Source of the DNA: Bacteroides sp. UBA7333
Lineage (GTDB): Bacteria > Bacteroidota > Bacteroidia > Bacteroidales > Bacteroidaceae
Reading direction: 5' to 3'
Assembly (NCBI GenBank): GCA_002471195.1
Contig: DKPN01000009.1
Span: 5,277 to 69,276 of the forward strand
Length of the DNA stretch: 64,000 nucleotides
The notes under the pieces are model-generated. The model did not search any database, was not told the DNA's origin, and saw nothing but the letters and a program-made list of their open reading frames with translations. Made by a program: the position numbers and the translations under genes. Shown in pieces: positions 27,101-35,740 of this stretch. The stretch's first letter is position 1. The number at the start of each line of letters is the position of its first letter.

Positions 27101-30100
27101 GGCGACATTTCGGAAGATATCTTGAAAGATGGTAAGAAGTTTTTTGAGAATGGATTACCAATTGATGATGACCCTTCGAAAGTGGAACAAACTGTTTGGG
27201 GACGTGTGCCAAAAGAAAGAAGTTTGGTATATGCCTTCGATAATACTGCCGGTACTCGAAAGAAACAAGACGTTGGTTTAAATGGTCTTTCTATTGAAAA
27301 CGAACGTACTTATGTTACTTATGCCGATTATCTACAAGAAATACAATCGACCTTAGAACCCGATGCTTTTGAAAAGTTTTGGAATTCGCCTGCAGCTGAT
27401 AAGTATCACTATTTTCGTGGTTCTGATTACGATGCGCAAGAGAAAAGTATTTTAGAGCGTTATAAATATATTAATAATACCGAAGGCAACTCAACTGCCG
27501 ACGAAGATTCTCCCGAACGTTATCCTACGGCAGCTAAAACAACTCCTGATATTGAAGATATCAATCAAGATAATACTCTTCAGGAAATGGAGAAATATTA
27601 CCAATATAGGGTACATTTAGAGCCATCTAAACTAAAAGTTGGCGAAAACTATGTAACTGATAAGCGTAAAGCAAAAGTAAAACTTCGTAATGGAAAAACC
27701 GAAGAAATTGATTGGTATCAATTCAAAATACCTGTGCGTAGTGGCGAAGCCATTGGTAGTATTAAAGACTTTAAATCGATACGCTTTATGCGTATGTTCT
27801 TAACCGGATTTCAAAAGCCGGTGATTTTGCGTTTTGCAACTTTTCAATTGGTTCGGGGCGAATGGCGTAGCTACACTGATCCTCTTTATAATTTACAAAA
27901 TCCAGCACCTACTGTAACGGGAGTATTGGATGTATCTACTGTCAATTTAGAAGAGAATGCCGACAAAACTCCTGTCAACTATGTGATGCCACCTAAAATA
28001 AGTCGTGTGGTTGATCCTAGTCAACCTCAATTGCGTCAGCGAAATGAGCAAGCTCTGAGTTTAAAAATAAGCGATCTTTCGCCCGGAGATGCTCGTGCTG
28101 TATATAAAAACTCTAATTTGGATATGCGAATGTATCGTCAATTGAAGATGTTTACTAGTGCACAAGCATTGACCGATGACCCTACTAACTTAAAAGATGG
28201 TGAGTTGACAGTGTTTGTCCGATTTGGATCTGACTATCGTTCTAACTTCTATGAATATGAAATTCCACTGTCGTTGACTGCTCCCGGACGATACAATAAT
28301 GATGTTGAATCGGATCGTTTGGCAGTATGGCCCATTGAAAATACATTAGACATCGCATTGTCAGTATTTACCAATTTGAAGAAAAAGCGAAACACGGCTA
28401 AAAATAATCCAAATTCGGGCGTGAGCTTTGGTAAAGTGTATTCTGAATATGATCCTGAACAGCCTGCTAATAAAGTTAGTATTATGGGTAATCCTTCTTT
28501 GGCTGAAGTCAAAACTATGATGATAGGAGTACGCAATAATTCGCGCGCAAAAAAATCGGCAGAAGTATGGGTGAATGAGTTGCGATTGGCCGATTTTGAT
28601 GAAGATGGTGGATGGGCAGCACAAGGTAATATGAATGTTCAGTTATCTGATATTGGTAGTTTTAATGTGGCTGGACATATTGAAACTGCTGGTTTTGGCG
28701 GATTAGAGCAAACCATGAGCGAACGTCGTTTAGATGATTATTATCAATATCAGTTTACTACGACATTTGAGCTTGGGCGATTTTTGCCTAAACAAGCAAA
28801 ACTAAGTGCACCAATTTATTTTTCATATTCGCGCGAAAAAACTACCCCTAAATATAATCCTTTAGATAAGGATATGCTGCTGAAAGATACCTATGATGCA
28901 CTTCCTAATAAGCAGGCAAAAGACTCTGTGCGTAATATTGTAAATGAAATTACAGTATATAAAAATTTTAGCTTGAGTAATATGCGTTTTGATATATCAA
29001 GTAAAAATCCGATGCCTTACGATCCTGCAAACTTTAGTTTAAGCTATAGTTTTACTAAGCGTCACAATCAAGGAAGTACTATTGTATATGAAGATGAGTT
29101 GGATTGGCGAGGGGCACTCACTTACAACTATGCACCGGTGTATAAAGCTTGGGAACCATTCAAAAAAATGAAAAGCAAGTCAAAGTGGAGCCGTTTTATA
29201 AAAGATTTAAACTTTAATTATCTTCCACAAAATATAGCCTTCAACTCTGATATGAGTCGTCATTATTATGAATTGCAGCTTCGTGATATGGAAAATTTAG
29301 AGGACCTTTCGGGTATTCCGGTCAGTGTGGCCAAAAACTTCCTTTGGAATCGTGATTTCTCTATTCGTTGGGATATGACTAAGAACTTGAAATTAAACTT
29401 TGTTTCTGCTACACGTGCCGAAATAGAAGAGCCCTATGGTGTTCTCAATCGTAATATCGATCCTGATAGTTATGAGGCTCGTAAAGATACGATCCGAAGA
29501 AGTTTATTGAGTTTTGGTCGCCCCATTGATTATCAACAATCATTTAATGCTTCTTATAAACTGCCATTCGACAAGTTTCCTATAACCGACTGGATTACAG
29601 CCGACGCTCGTTTCGCATCTTCATACAATTGGAGTCGCGGTGTTATGCTAATGGATGGTATCCAATTAGGTAATACTGTTTCAAATCAGCGTACATTCGA
29701 TGTCAATGGTAAGTTTAATTTTGAAACTCTTTACAATAAATCAAAATATTTAAAAGAGGTAAATCGTAAATTTAGCTCTTCAGGTCGGAAAACGATCTCA
29801 CCGGCTAAAAAGGCTAAGCCCAAGCGTTTCGAACGCGAAATTCAATTGAAAAAAGATACAGCGGTGGTTGTAAAGCATAATTTATCTTCCAAAAAACCAA
29901 AAGTCACGGCGTTAACCATTTCGGGCGAACGTTATCCTATTCGGTATAAGGTGTTGGATGCTAATACTATTCGCATCGAAACCCTCGATAGTGTTCGTGT
30001 AAAACTTACGGCTATTCAAGGTCCAAAGCCAGAAGATAACAAATGGTATAGAGTAGGGCAATTTGCTTCTCGTTTTGGTATGATGATACGTAATGCATCA

Positions 30101-31459
30101 ATTAGTTATAAAAATACTTATGCTATGATGTTGCCCGGTTTTATACCTGAAGTTGGTGACATGTTAGGGCAGCATCGCGGCGGCAACGGTTTTACTCCAG
30201 GATTAGGTTTTGCTTTTGGTATGACAGGGAATGACTACATAGACAAAGCATTAAGAAATGGTTGGCTTTCGCGCGATTCAATAGTGAGTCCGGCTACTAC
30301 CAATGCTATGGAAGATTTGCAAGTACGATTGATGTTAGAACCTATTAAAGATTTAAAAATAGACTTGAATGCAGGTCGCACGCGCAATCGATCTAATGAA
30401 ATTCAATTTATGTTCGAAGGTCGTCCTACCCTGCAAAGTGGAAATTTCAATATGTCTATCATTACCATACGCACCGCATTCGAGCGACATAATCTATCCA
30501 ATGGATATGCTTCATCTGCTTTCAATGATTTTTTGAATAATATGGAGACAATTCAGCAGAGAGTGCAAGGATTGTATGCAAATGCCGTAGCTCCTACCTC
30601 TCGCGTGAACCATCAATTAACGACTCCTTCGATCAGTGCTGTCGATAAATATTCGCCTGATGTAATGATACCTTCATTTCTAGCAGCCTATACCGGTCGC
30701 GATGCCGGAAAAAGTTCATTAAATTTATTTCCGGGTATATTGTCGATGATGCCTAATTGGCGCATCACTTATGCCGGATTGAGTAAACTATCTTTCTTTC
30801 AAAAATATTTTAAAAGTGTTACTATTTCGCATGGTTATCGTAGTACTTATAGTGTCGGGAATTATAATACGTTCCAGAGTTTTCAAAGTTATATGGGCGA
30901 TTTAGGTTTTATCGAAGATGTAACAAATGGAAATTTAATACCATCGAGTATGTATGATGTGACAGCTGTTTCAATTAATGAGCAGTTTTCGCCCCTCATT
31001 GGTATAGATTTTAACTTCAAGAATGGGCTATCGGCTAAAACCGAATATAAAATGACTCGCGTGTTAAATTTGAGTATGACGGCCAATCAGATTGTTGAAA
31101 CATCATCACGCGATTTTGTATTGGGTATGGGTTATAAGATAGTCGGTTTAGATCTGTTTCAAGGCCGAAATACTAAAAACTCGAAGAATAATGTAAGCAA
31201 TGATTTATCATTGCGGGCAGATGTATCCTTCCGAAATCAAAATGCACTTTGTCGTGATATCCAAACTATCAACACGCAAGCTACTAGTGGAAATCGAGCT
31301 ATTAAAATATCGGTGTCGGCCGATTACACTTTGAGCCGTTATTTGAACTTACGATTGTTTTACGACCATCAAAAAAATACGCCTTTGGTATCGGCATCTG
31401 CATACTCCGTCACCAATGCCGATTTTGGTATGAGTTTGAAGTTCTCTTTGACTCGTTAA
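24143..31459 (+). CDS. sprA: SprA/Sov, type IX secretion system outer-membrane translocon
   Basis: SprA (Sov in Porphyromonas) is the giant outer-membrane barrel through which type IX secretion cargo leaves the cell. The 2438-residue length matches the family, which is roughly 2400-2500 residues. There is a signal peptide (residues 1-29, ending LYAQ), and then segments typical of the family, such as FNIGPAEKIFGPGGVQIKTQGSAE (around 115; quoted parts FGPGGVQIKTQG) and SYIDDFESSQSGIDLRQP near 790. The C-terminal half is dense in alternating beta strands that would form the barrel, and it ends MSLKFSLTR. No frameshift or internal stop is seen. It shares a transcript with ruvA. Confidence 0.96.
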   Translation: MLVNRHKILRCVFSMILLLIGSSISLYAQEKPKTTPIVEEKVEYDALTNRYLIRTYVGGQEMEVPIVMTPAEYLDWSMKRSMQDYFRQRNDSIFSNKKDKFDFTNMKFNIGPAEKIFGPGGVQIKTQGSAELSTGMAYTYVQNPTLPESMRKTWAFDFDEKININVSGKVGDKVNLDMNYNTDATFDFDSKKMKLKYEGKEDEIIKLLEAGNVSMNTSNSLIRGASSLFGVRADLQFGKLKLQTLISQQESESKTVNSKGGAQTIPFEFSADAYDENRHFFLAHYFRDTYDTNMSQLPNILSGITISRVEVWITNKRGNFDNPRNILAFSDLAESKNITPGTPWVSNSNTNLVPRNAANTLYQTIVNDYPMARDISAVNSVMQGIPGMEGGLDYEKIESARLLNASDYELNPSLGYISLKQTLQPDEVLAVAFEYTIKGVRYQVGEFASDIKETNKNLFVKLLKNTSNSPSTMVWDLMMKNVYSLNGYQIQKEKFVLNITMLSDTTGTYLRYIPEGKIAKIPLLKVMGLDRLNSQNQPGSNGFFDFVEGYTIKAQNGRVFFPVVEPFGNHLRKAIGDKTLADKYCFQELYDSTLTVAKQLAEKNRYRIQGEYRASSANEIRLGSMNIPRGSVHVTAGGRTLVENADYTVDYTMGTVTIINQSIVDAGTPISVNLESNTVYSMQRKTMLGLNFSYDFSPDFQFGGTLMHLRERPMTTKVVIGEEPLANTLWGFNLAWKKETQWLTNLVDKLPFVEASAPSSVNLGLEFAQLVPGHGSGLQDDASYIDDFESSQSGIDLRQPVNWQLSSTPFGARNKQGAILFPEAAESNNIAYGNNRAQMAWYHIDGLFTRRNSSLTPTHIKNDMDQLSNHYVREVYETEVFPNKELNFQETNTLAVLNVAYYPNERGSYNLDRNLEKDGRLKNPEKRWGGMMRRIETSDFETANIEYIEFWMMDPFIYADGDERGYISDNPDVNRAPSGGYLYLNMGDISEDILKDGKKFFENGLPIDDDPSKVEQTVWGRVPKERSLVYAFDNTAGTRKKQDVGLNGLSIENERTYVTYADYLQEIQSTLEPDAFEKFWNSPAADKYHYFRGSDYDAQEKSILERYKYINNTEGNSTADEDSPERYPTAAKTTPDIEDINQDNTLQEMEKYYQYRVHLEPSKLKVGENYVTDKRKAKVKLRNGKTEEIDWYQFKIPVRSGEAIGSIKDFKSIRFMRMFLTGFQKPVILRFATFQLVRGEWRSYTDPLYNLQNPAPTVTGVLDVSTVNLEENADKTPVNYVMPPKISRVVDPSQPQLRQRNEQALSLKISDLSPGDARAVYKNSNLDMRMYRQLKMFTSAQALTDDPTNLKDGELTVFVRFGSDYRSNFYEYEIPLSLTAPGRYNNDVESDRLAVWPIENTLDIALSVFTNLKKKRNTAKNNPNSGVSFGKVYSEYDPEQPANKVSIMGNPSLAEVKTMMIGVRNNSRAKKSAEVWVNELRLADFDEDGGWAAQGNMNVQLSDIGSFNVAGHIETAGFGGLEQTMSERRLDDYYQYQFTTTFELGRFLPKQAKLSAPIYFSYSREKTTPKYNPLDKDMLLKDTYDALPNKQAKDSVRNIVNEITVYKNFSLSNMRFDISSKNPMPYDPANFSLSYSFTKRHNQGSTIVYEDELDWRGALTYNYAPVYKAWEPFKKMKSKSKWSRFIKDLNFNYLPQNIAFNSDMSRHYYELQLRDMENLEDLSGIPVSVAKNFLWNRDFSIRWDMTKNLKLNFVSATRAEIEEPYGVLNRNIDPDSYEARKDTIRRSLLSFGRPIDYQQSFNASYKLPFDKFPITDWITADARFASSYNWSRGVMLMDGIQLGNTVSNQRTFDVNGKFNFETLYNKSKYLKEVNRKFSSSGRKTISPAKKAKPKRFEREIQLKKDTAVVVKHNLSSKKPKVTALTISGERYPIRYKVLDANTIRIETLDSVRVKLTAIQGPKPEDNKWYRVGQFASRFGMMIRNASISYKNTYAMMLPGFIPEVGDMLGQHRGGNGFTPGLGFAFGMTGNDYIDKALRNGWLSRDSIVSPATTNAMEDLQVRLMLEPIKDLKIDLNAGRTRNRSNEIQFMFEGRPTLQSGNFNMSIITIRTAFERHNLSNGYASSAFNDFLNNMETIQQRVQGLYANAVAPTSRVNHQLTTPSISAVDKYSPDVMIPSFLAAYTGRDAGKSSLNLFPGILSMMPNWRITYAGLSKLSFFQKYFKSVTISHGYRSTYSVGNYNTFQSFQSYMGDLGFIEDVTNGNLIPSSMYDVTAVSINEQFSPLIGIDFNFKNGLSAKTEYKMTRVLNLSMTANQIVETSSRDFVLGMGYKIVGLDLFQGRNTKNSKNNVSNDLSLRADVSFRNQNALCRDIQTINTQATSGNRAIKISVSADYTLSRYLNLRLFYDHQKNTPLVSASAYSVTNADFGMSLKFSLTR

Positions 31460-31477
31460 TTATTAATTGTATTTTTG
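31447..31477 (+). promoter_or_regulatory. Strong promoter of the 45-residue basic protein gene
   Basis: TTTG (31447-31450), a 19-base spacer and TATTTTTG (31470-31477) match the Bacteroidota consensus TTTG-N19-TAnnTTTG at every fixed base. It overlaps the last codons of sprA. The box ends four bases before the ATG at 31482, so transcription should start at or near the start codon. Confidence 0.75.
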
Positions 31478-31481
31478 CGGT

Positions 31482-31619
31482 ATGAATAATAGCAAAGATA
31501 GCAAAAAACACCCCGGGGCATTAGCTGCTAAACGTAAGAAGAGTGCTGCTGCCGGTAAGCGTGTGGGAAAATCGAAAGCTTGCAAAGCTTGCAATCAATT
31601 AAACCGACGTGTAAAATAA
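31482..31619 (+). CDS. Small basic protein of 45 residues, unknown function
   Basis: The frame encodes 45 residues, starting MNNSKDSKKHPGALAAKRKK and ending with CKACNQLNRRVK. It is rich in Lys, Arg and Ala, and has a CxxC pair (Cys34 and Cys37). Charge and size suit a nucleic-acid or ribosome-associated protein, but that is inference. Support for it being real comes from an excellent promoter just upstream, an ATG directly behind that promoter, and a 20-bp terminator (31637-31697) 18 bases after the stop. The messenger may be leaderless. Confidence 0.75.
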   Translation: MNNSKDSKKHPGALAAKRKKSAAAGKRVGKSKACKACNQLNRRVK

Positions 31620-31636
31620 ATTTTATCAGATTTGAC

Positions 31637-31697
31637 ACAAATTGCATCGTTTACTTTTTTAGAGAAATAATATCTACAAGTAAACGATGCAATTTGT
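31637..31697. terminator. Bidirectional terminator, perfect 20-bp inverted repeat
   Basis: The arms are 31637-31656 and 31678-31697 with a 21-base loop. The stem begins ACAAATTGCATCG. It separates the small basic protein gene from the convergent gene ending at 31711. Confidence 0.8.
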
Positions 31698-31710
31698 ATA
31701 TATAACAGAT

Positions 31711-32658
31711 TTATTTTAACGCCCACTTAAAAACATTTTCTCCATAATTCTGTATAATAGGCAATATAATCTCTAAATTTTCATTTTCGAATAGTACAGC
31801 GGAGTTTCCCTCATTCCAGACATTGTTTTTCCAGCGATAGGGTACATTGCAAACTACGTAATAGGGTTGATAATTCCCGTTGATAAAGGCAGTATATAAT
31901 ATAGGGTTTATACAATTTTTTATTTGGTTACTCATATCATTCACTATTTCCTGAATTTTTCTTGTTTTAAAATTGTAGGTATAACCGTAAATGTTGCGGT
32001 CTACATCTGTATAAAATATAATGTTTTTTTTGCCTAAAGCATAGTGGCTACACGATTGTGATATATATTGGTAAGTTAAGTCAACACAATCGATAACAAA
32101 TAAACTGCTTAGACATTGAAATATTAGATAGCGATCTAAGTTGTAGACAATCGGTGAAATGCCCTCCATTTCAGTTTGATTTATATTGAATGCCTGATTA
32201 AAGAAAACGGTTTTATTACAATCATATGTTTTTAATACTATTTTATTATAAATATAGTCTAATAGTATTACAAAAGTATTATCAGTTTTCGGATTATATC
32301 CTATGGCAATGGGAGGTGTGTCTTGACCATAAGTCTGGTAAATCGTTTTTCTCTGTGTTTTTAAATCTTGCTGAATGATATCCAGCCCTTTTATATATAA
32401 TAAGGTGTCACCTTTTAATTGTGGACATATATTAGTCGATAATACATCCTGTTGAGTGTTTTTTTGTGTATTGACATCCAATGTATATATCGTATAGTTG
32501 GCATATTCGGATGCTATTCCTTCATTTTGTTTATAAATGATATAATTATCATATACATTAATAAACTCGCCTTTTACTAAATGATACATTTGATTGGGTT
32601 GTGAATAGCAGTATGAAGAAATACATAATATAATAAAGGAAAGCCATTTATATTTCAT
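31711..32658 (-). CDS. Exported protein of unknown function, beta-propeller-like
   Basis: The 315-residue product has a clear signal peptide (residues 1-19, ending CYSQ). The remainder is a series of short beta-strand-like segments with repeating patterns such as IYTLDVNTQK, LLYIKGLDIIQQDLKTQRK and IYGYTYNFKTRKIQEIV. This is the look of a propeller of WD40 or similar type, but I see no clear family signature. No lipobox is present. It stands alone between convergent and divergent neighbours, and nothing in the context gives a role. Confidence 0.65.
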   Translation of the reverse strand: MKYKWLSFIILCISSYCYSQPNQMYHLVKGEFINVYDNYIIYKQNEGIASEYANYTIYTLDVNTQKNTQQDVLSTNICPQLKGDTLLYIKGLDIIQQDLKTQRKTIYQTYGQDTPPIAIGYNPKTDNTFVILLDYIYNKIVLKTYDCNKTVFFNQAFNINQTEMEGISPIVYNLDRYLIFQCLSSLFVIDCVDLTYQYISQSCSHYALGKKNIIFYTDVDRNIYGYTYNFKTRKIQEIVNDMSNQIKNCINPILYTAFINGNYQPYYVVCNVPYRWKNNVWNEGNSAVLFENENLEIILPIIQNYGENVFKWALK

Positions 32659-32812
32659 GGTTACATTATTTATTGATAGGTAATGATTTATACTGACATA
32701 ACAATAAAATATAATAGTTGGTTGAAAAAGTGTTTTGCATATAAGTTTGTTTGTAGATAATATTTATTAAATTGCTTTTCCTATATACCGATTACCTTAT
32801 AAAATATCTATT

Positions 32813-33520
32813 ATGAAACGAAATATTGGTTTATTGTTCGGATTGATTTTATCAATACTCTATACCGGCTCATTGTTTTCCCAAGAAGTTTCAGATCGAG
32901 TAAATAACGATTCTTATCAGCGAGTGTATATTCTTGACTTTGGTATAGGAGTTGGTTTTCCTCAACTTTTAGGAAGTGGTAATAGCGCTTGGCACGCAGG
33001 TGAAAAATCGGATCATACTATTTGGGCTCCATCTTTGCAATTAATGACTTATTCGCCTCATAGTAATATTGGCTATGGTGTGGTTTATCATAATTTTAAT
33101 AGTAATACAAAAAAATGCGGAGATGCTTTTTCGTATGAGTTTAATGAGAAAACGGCTCTAAACTATGTTGCTCCACAAATTTCTTTAATTAAAAGGCAAT
33201 TAGGTTTTAAAGATGGAATCATGTATGTAAATGTTGGTGTGGGCTATGCACATTATAAAAGTAAAGGTGTAATAGATGATATGAATAATTACAAGATTTC
33301 GCGATCTGCCATAGGATGTAATTTGGGTATTGCTTACGAATATGCTTTCGATTCACAATTTGGACTGCGATTGGCAGCTAATGGTGTTTATGCCAGGATA
33401 AAGGGACTTCGTAAGAATATATCTTACTCAAAAGAACAACCGCCGATACCTCGTCATAATCTTCATTTATTTATCCCCTCTGTTGAAATTGGATTGAGCT
33501 ACTATATGGTTCGTTGGTAA
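32813..33520 (+). CDS. Putative outer-membrane beta-barrel protein
   Basis: The 235-residue product has a signal peptide (residues 1-23, ending LFSQ) and alternating hydrophobic and polar strands from residue 38 to the end, for example LDFGIGVGFPQLL, IMYVNVGVGYAHY and FGLRLAANGVYARI. It ends in SYYMVRW, with the terminal aromatic residue expected of a barrel insertion signal. The size suits an 8- or 10-strand barrel. No known family is recognised. It is a single-gene unit with a terminator behind it. Confidence 0.75.
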   Translation: MKRNIGLLFGLILSILYTGSLFSQEVSDRVNNDSYQRVYILDFGIGVGFPQLLGSGNSAWHAGEKSDHTIWAPSLQLMTYSPHSNIGYGVVYHNFNSNTKKCGDAFSYEFNEKTALNYVAPQISLIKRQLGFKDGIMYVNVGVGYAHYKSKGVIDDMNNYKISRSAIGCNLGIAYEYAFDSQFGLRLAANGVYARIKGLRKNISYSKEQPPIPRHNLHLFIPSVEIGLSYYMVRW

Positions 33521-33580
33521 TTTATATTTGATCATTCTTTTTGAGATCTTGTTTTTGGAAGATTTTACTTGTTTCACCAT

Positions 33581-33629
33581 TAAAATGAATCGCCTTTATC
33601 TGTTTGCCAGATATAGGCGATTCATTTTA
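33581..33629. terminator. Terminator between convergent barrel and transporter genes
   Basis: A 22-base stem (arms 33581-33602 and 33608-33629) has one mismatch and a 5-base loop. The core is GAATCGCC, flanked by A and T runs on both sides. Confidence 0.85.
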
Positions 33630-33683
33630 AATATAATCAAGTAGCAACCCCTAGTGGGGATAGCGCTCTTATAATGGGATAAA

Positions 33684-35351
33684 TTACATCATTAATAGCA
33701 GTATTAATTGGCCCGATATAATGCGTAAAAACATAGTTAGTGGATAGACTGTGGAATAGCCTACTGCCGGTGCATCATTTCCTGCAGCTTGATTAGCATA
33801 TGCCAATGCAGGAGGGTCGGTGGTGCTACCTGCTAAAAGCCCCATTAACGTGAAATAATTGATCTTATAGTACAATCGACCTATCGTGCCTATTATTAAC
33901 AATGGAATAATCGTAATGAGGAATCCATATCCTACGTACATTAAACCATCACCATCGACTACGGTATTTACAAAATTGGCTCCGGCTTCGATGCCTACAC
34001 TTGCCAAGAATAATACAATACCGATTTCGCGTAACATTAAGTTGGCACTCATTGTGGTATAAGTTACTAAATGCAATTTGTATCCAAATCGGCCTATCAA
34101 TATGGCAACAACTAACGGACCACCCGCTAAACCTAATTTTACAGGGGTGGGCATTCCGGGAAATACCAATGGAATGCTTCCCAATAATATACCTAAAAAG
34201 ATGCCTACAAATATGGTTATGATATTGGGATGATCCAAGCGTTTTAGTGAATTGCCTAATAAATGAGCAACTTGTTCTACGGTATCTTGTTGACCAACTA
34301 CCATAACACGGTCGCCCATTTGCAAAGTTAATTCGGGGTTTGCAAAAAGATCTACTCCCGAACGATTGACGCGCGTGATATTGACTCCATAAAGACCTCT
34401 TAAATGTAAATCGCCCAATTTTTTTCCGTTGATTTCTGACTTCGTGATTAAAATGCGTCGCGAAACCATAGGCATATCCTGTTTTTCCCAATCAACTTTT
34501 ATCTCTTTACCAATGAGGGCAATTGTGGCTTCGGTGTCCTCTTCCGAACAAACGATAAAGACCTCGTCTCCTAAATGAAAAACTGTTTTTTGATTGGGAA
34601 TGCTTACATGCCCATCATGACGGATGCGTGAACAGACAAATGGGCGACCTAATAAATCTTTAATTTGAATAATTGATTTATTTGCGATGGCCTCATTTCG
34701 TACTTCGAGGCTCAATAAATGAGGTTTCCGTTTTTGAATTTCATTGTCTTGATTCTGTAAAGCCTCTTCTTCTTTTGATAAATTGACTCTAAAGATATAG
34801 CGAATAGCAATAATCGACCCGATAATACCCACAACGCCCAGTGGGTATGCACATGCATAGCCTAAGGCTATTTGTGGCCCACTATAATTAAGCTGTGTTA
34901 ATGCTTCTTGTGCTGCACCTAAACCAGGTGTGTTGGTTACAGCACCATACAGAATACCTACTATCATTGGTAATTCTACACGACCATCGGCCATAAAGTA
35001 GAGTCCTAAGGCTACAGCAATATTCAGTATTACAATGCCGAAAGCCAACAAATTAAGTGTCATTCCTCCTTTTTTGAATGACGAAAAAAAACTTGGTCCT
35101 ACTTGCAAACCAATGCAGAATACAAACAGAATCAAACCAAATTCGCGAATAAAGTGAAGAATATGAATATCGCCTGTAAAACCAAAATGTCCCATTAAAA
35201 TGCCCGTAAACAAAACGAACGTGACACCAAGCGATACTCCAAAAATTTTAATTTTTCCTAGTAGAACCCCGCAAGCTATCACAAACGAATATAAAAACAC
35301 AATGTGAGCTACAGAATTGGGATCCCATAATAACTTTTCTATCCAATCCAT
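33684..35351 (-). CDS. AspT/YidE-family putative transporter
   Basis: The protein has two blocks of about five or six membrane helices (the duplicated AspT/YidE/YbjL domain, approximately residues 15-180 and 380-555) separated by two soluble TrkA-C domains (about 200-360), where QMGDRVMVVG-type segments occur. In this family one characterised member exchanges aspartate for alanine, but most have no known substrate. I choose the ATG at 35351 (555 residues, starting MDWIEKLLWDP). The longer frame opens with a TTG at 35378 that is part of the promoter box at 35376-35383. Confidence 0.87.
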   Translation of the reverse strand: MDWIEKLLWDPNSVAHIVFLYSFVIACGVLLGKIKIFGVSLGVTFVLFTGILMGHFGFTGDIHILHFIREFGLILFVFCIGLQVGPSFFSSFKKGGMTLNLLAFGIVILNIAVALGLYFMADGRVELPMIVGILYGAVTNTPGLGAAQEALTQLNYSGPQIALGYACAYPLGVVGIIGSIIAIRYIFRVNLSKEEEALQNQDNEIQKRKPHLLSLEVRNEAIANKSIIQIKDLLGRPFVCSRIRHDGHVSIPNQKTVFHLGDEVFIVCSEEDTEATIALIGKEIKVDWEKQDMPMVSRRILITKSEINGKKLGDLHLRGLYGVNITRVNRSGVDLFANPELTLQMGDRVMVVGQQDTVEQVAHLLGNSLKRLDHPNIITIFVGIFLGILLGSIPLVFPGMPTPVKLGLAGGPLVVAILIGRFGYKLHLVTYTTMSANLMLREIGIVLFLASVGIEAGANFVNTVVDGDGLMYVGYGFLITIIPLLIIGTIGRLYYKINYFTLMGLLAGSTTDPPALAYANQAAGNDAPAVGYSTVYPLTMFLRIISGQLILLLMM

Positions 35352-35375
35352 ATTACCTATTTTTAAAAAATTGTG

Positions 35376-35383
35376 CAAAATTA
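35376..35383 (-). promoter_or_regulatory. Candidate -7 box for the AspT-type transporter
   Basis: On the minus strand the bases are TAATTTTG, which matches TAnnTTTG. It lies 24 bases before the chosen ATG and rules out the longer TTG start. A TTG is seen about 20 bases upstream. Confidence 0.5.
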
Positions 35384-35740
35384 AGTATAAGTCCTACACG
35401 TGTCAAGTGAAATAGTGTTTTATTTATTTTCATTGTATAAACACCTCTATTATTATAGCTAATTGATTGAATGATTCGTTTTGACTTTTTGATCATGAAT
35501 GAAGGGTGTCAATTGCTTTATTAGGGTTGTAAAATGATTTTTATGTGTCTATTTTGTTAACTCTAGGTAGCAATATTGATAGTCAAAGAATTGCGAGAGC
35601 GAAATTTCTTGAAAAAAATGAACGTTTATTAAGTTATTATATATCTTTGCCCAGTTTTGAAATACATTATTATATATAAAGGTGTATTGATAAAGCTTAT
35701 CAAACAAAAATTTTATTTTCTAATAAATCAATTATAAACT
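35384..35740. other. Divergent intergenic region upstream of mutAB
   Basis: No gene is seen. The only clear signals are the -7 box for the transporter at its left edge and TATCTTTG at 35642-35649. I looked for a second cobalamin riboswitch in front of mutA and saw none of its conserved blocks. Confidence 0.6.
35642..35649 (+). promoter_or_regulatory. Candidate -7 box for mutAB
   Basis: TATCTTTG matches TAnnTTTG. It lies 91 bases before the mutA ATG, leaving a leader of about 85 bases. No good TTTG is seen 19 bases upstream. Confidence 0.45.

Noticed and set aside
35352..35378. TTG start of the AspT-type transporter frame
   Set aside because: The TTG falls inside the TAATTTTG promoter box; the ATG at 35351 gives the expected membrane N-terminus.
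35384..35740. Possible B12 riboswitch in front of mutAB
   Set aside because: None of the conserved blocks seen at nrdD (B12 box, GGGAAGG, AGTCAG near the end) is found here.
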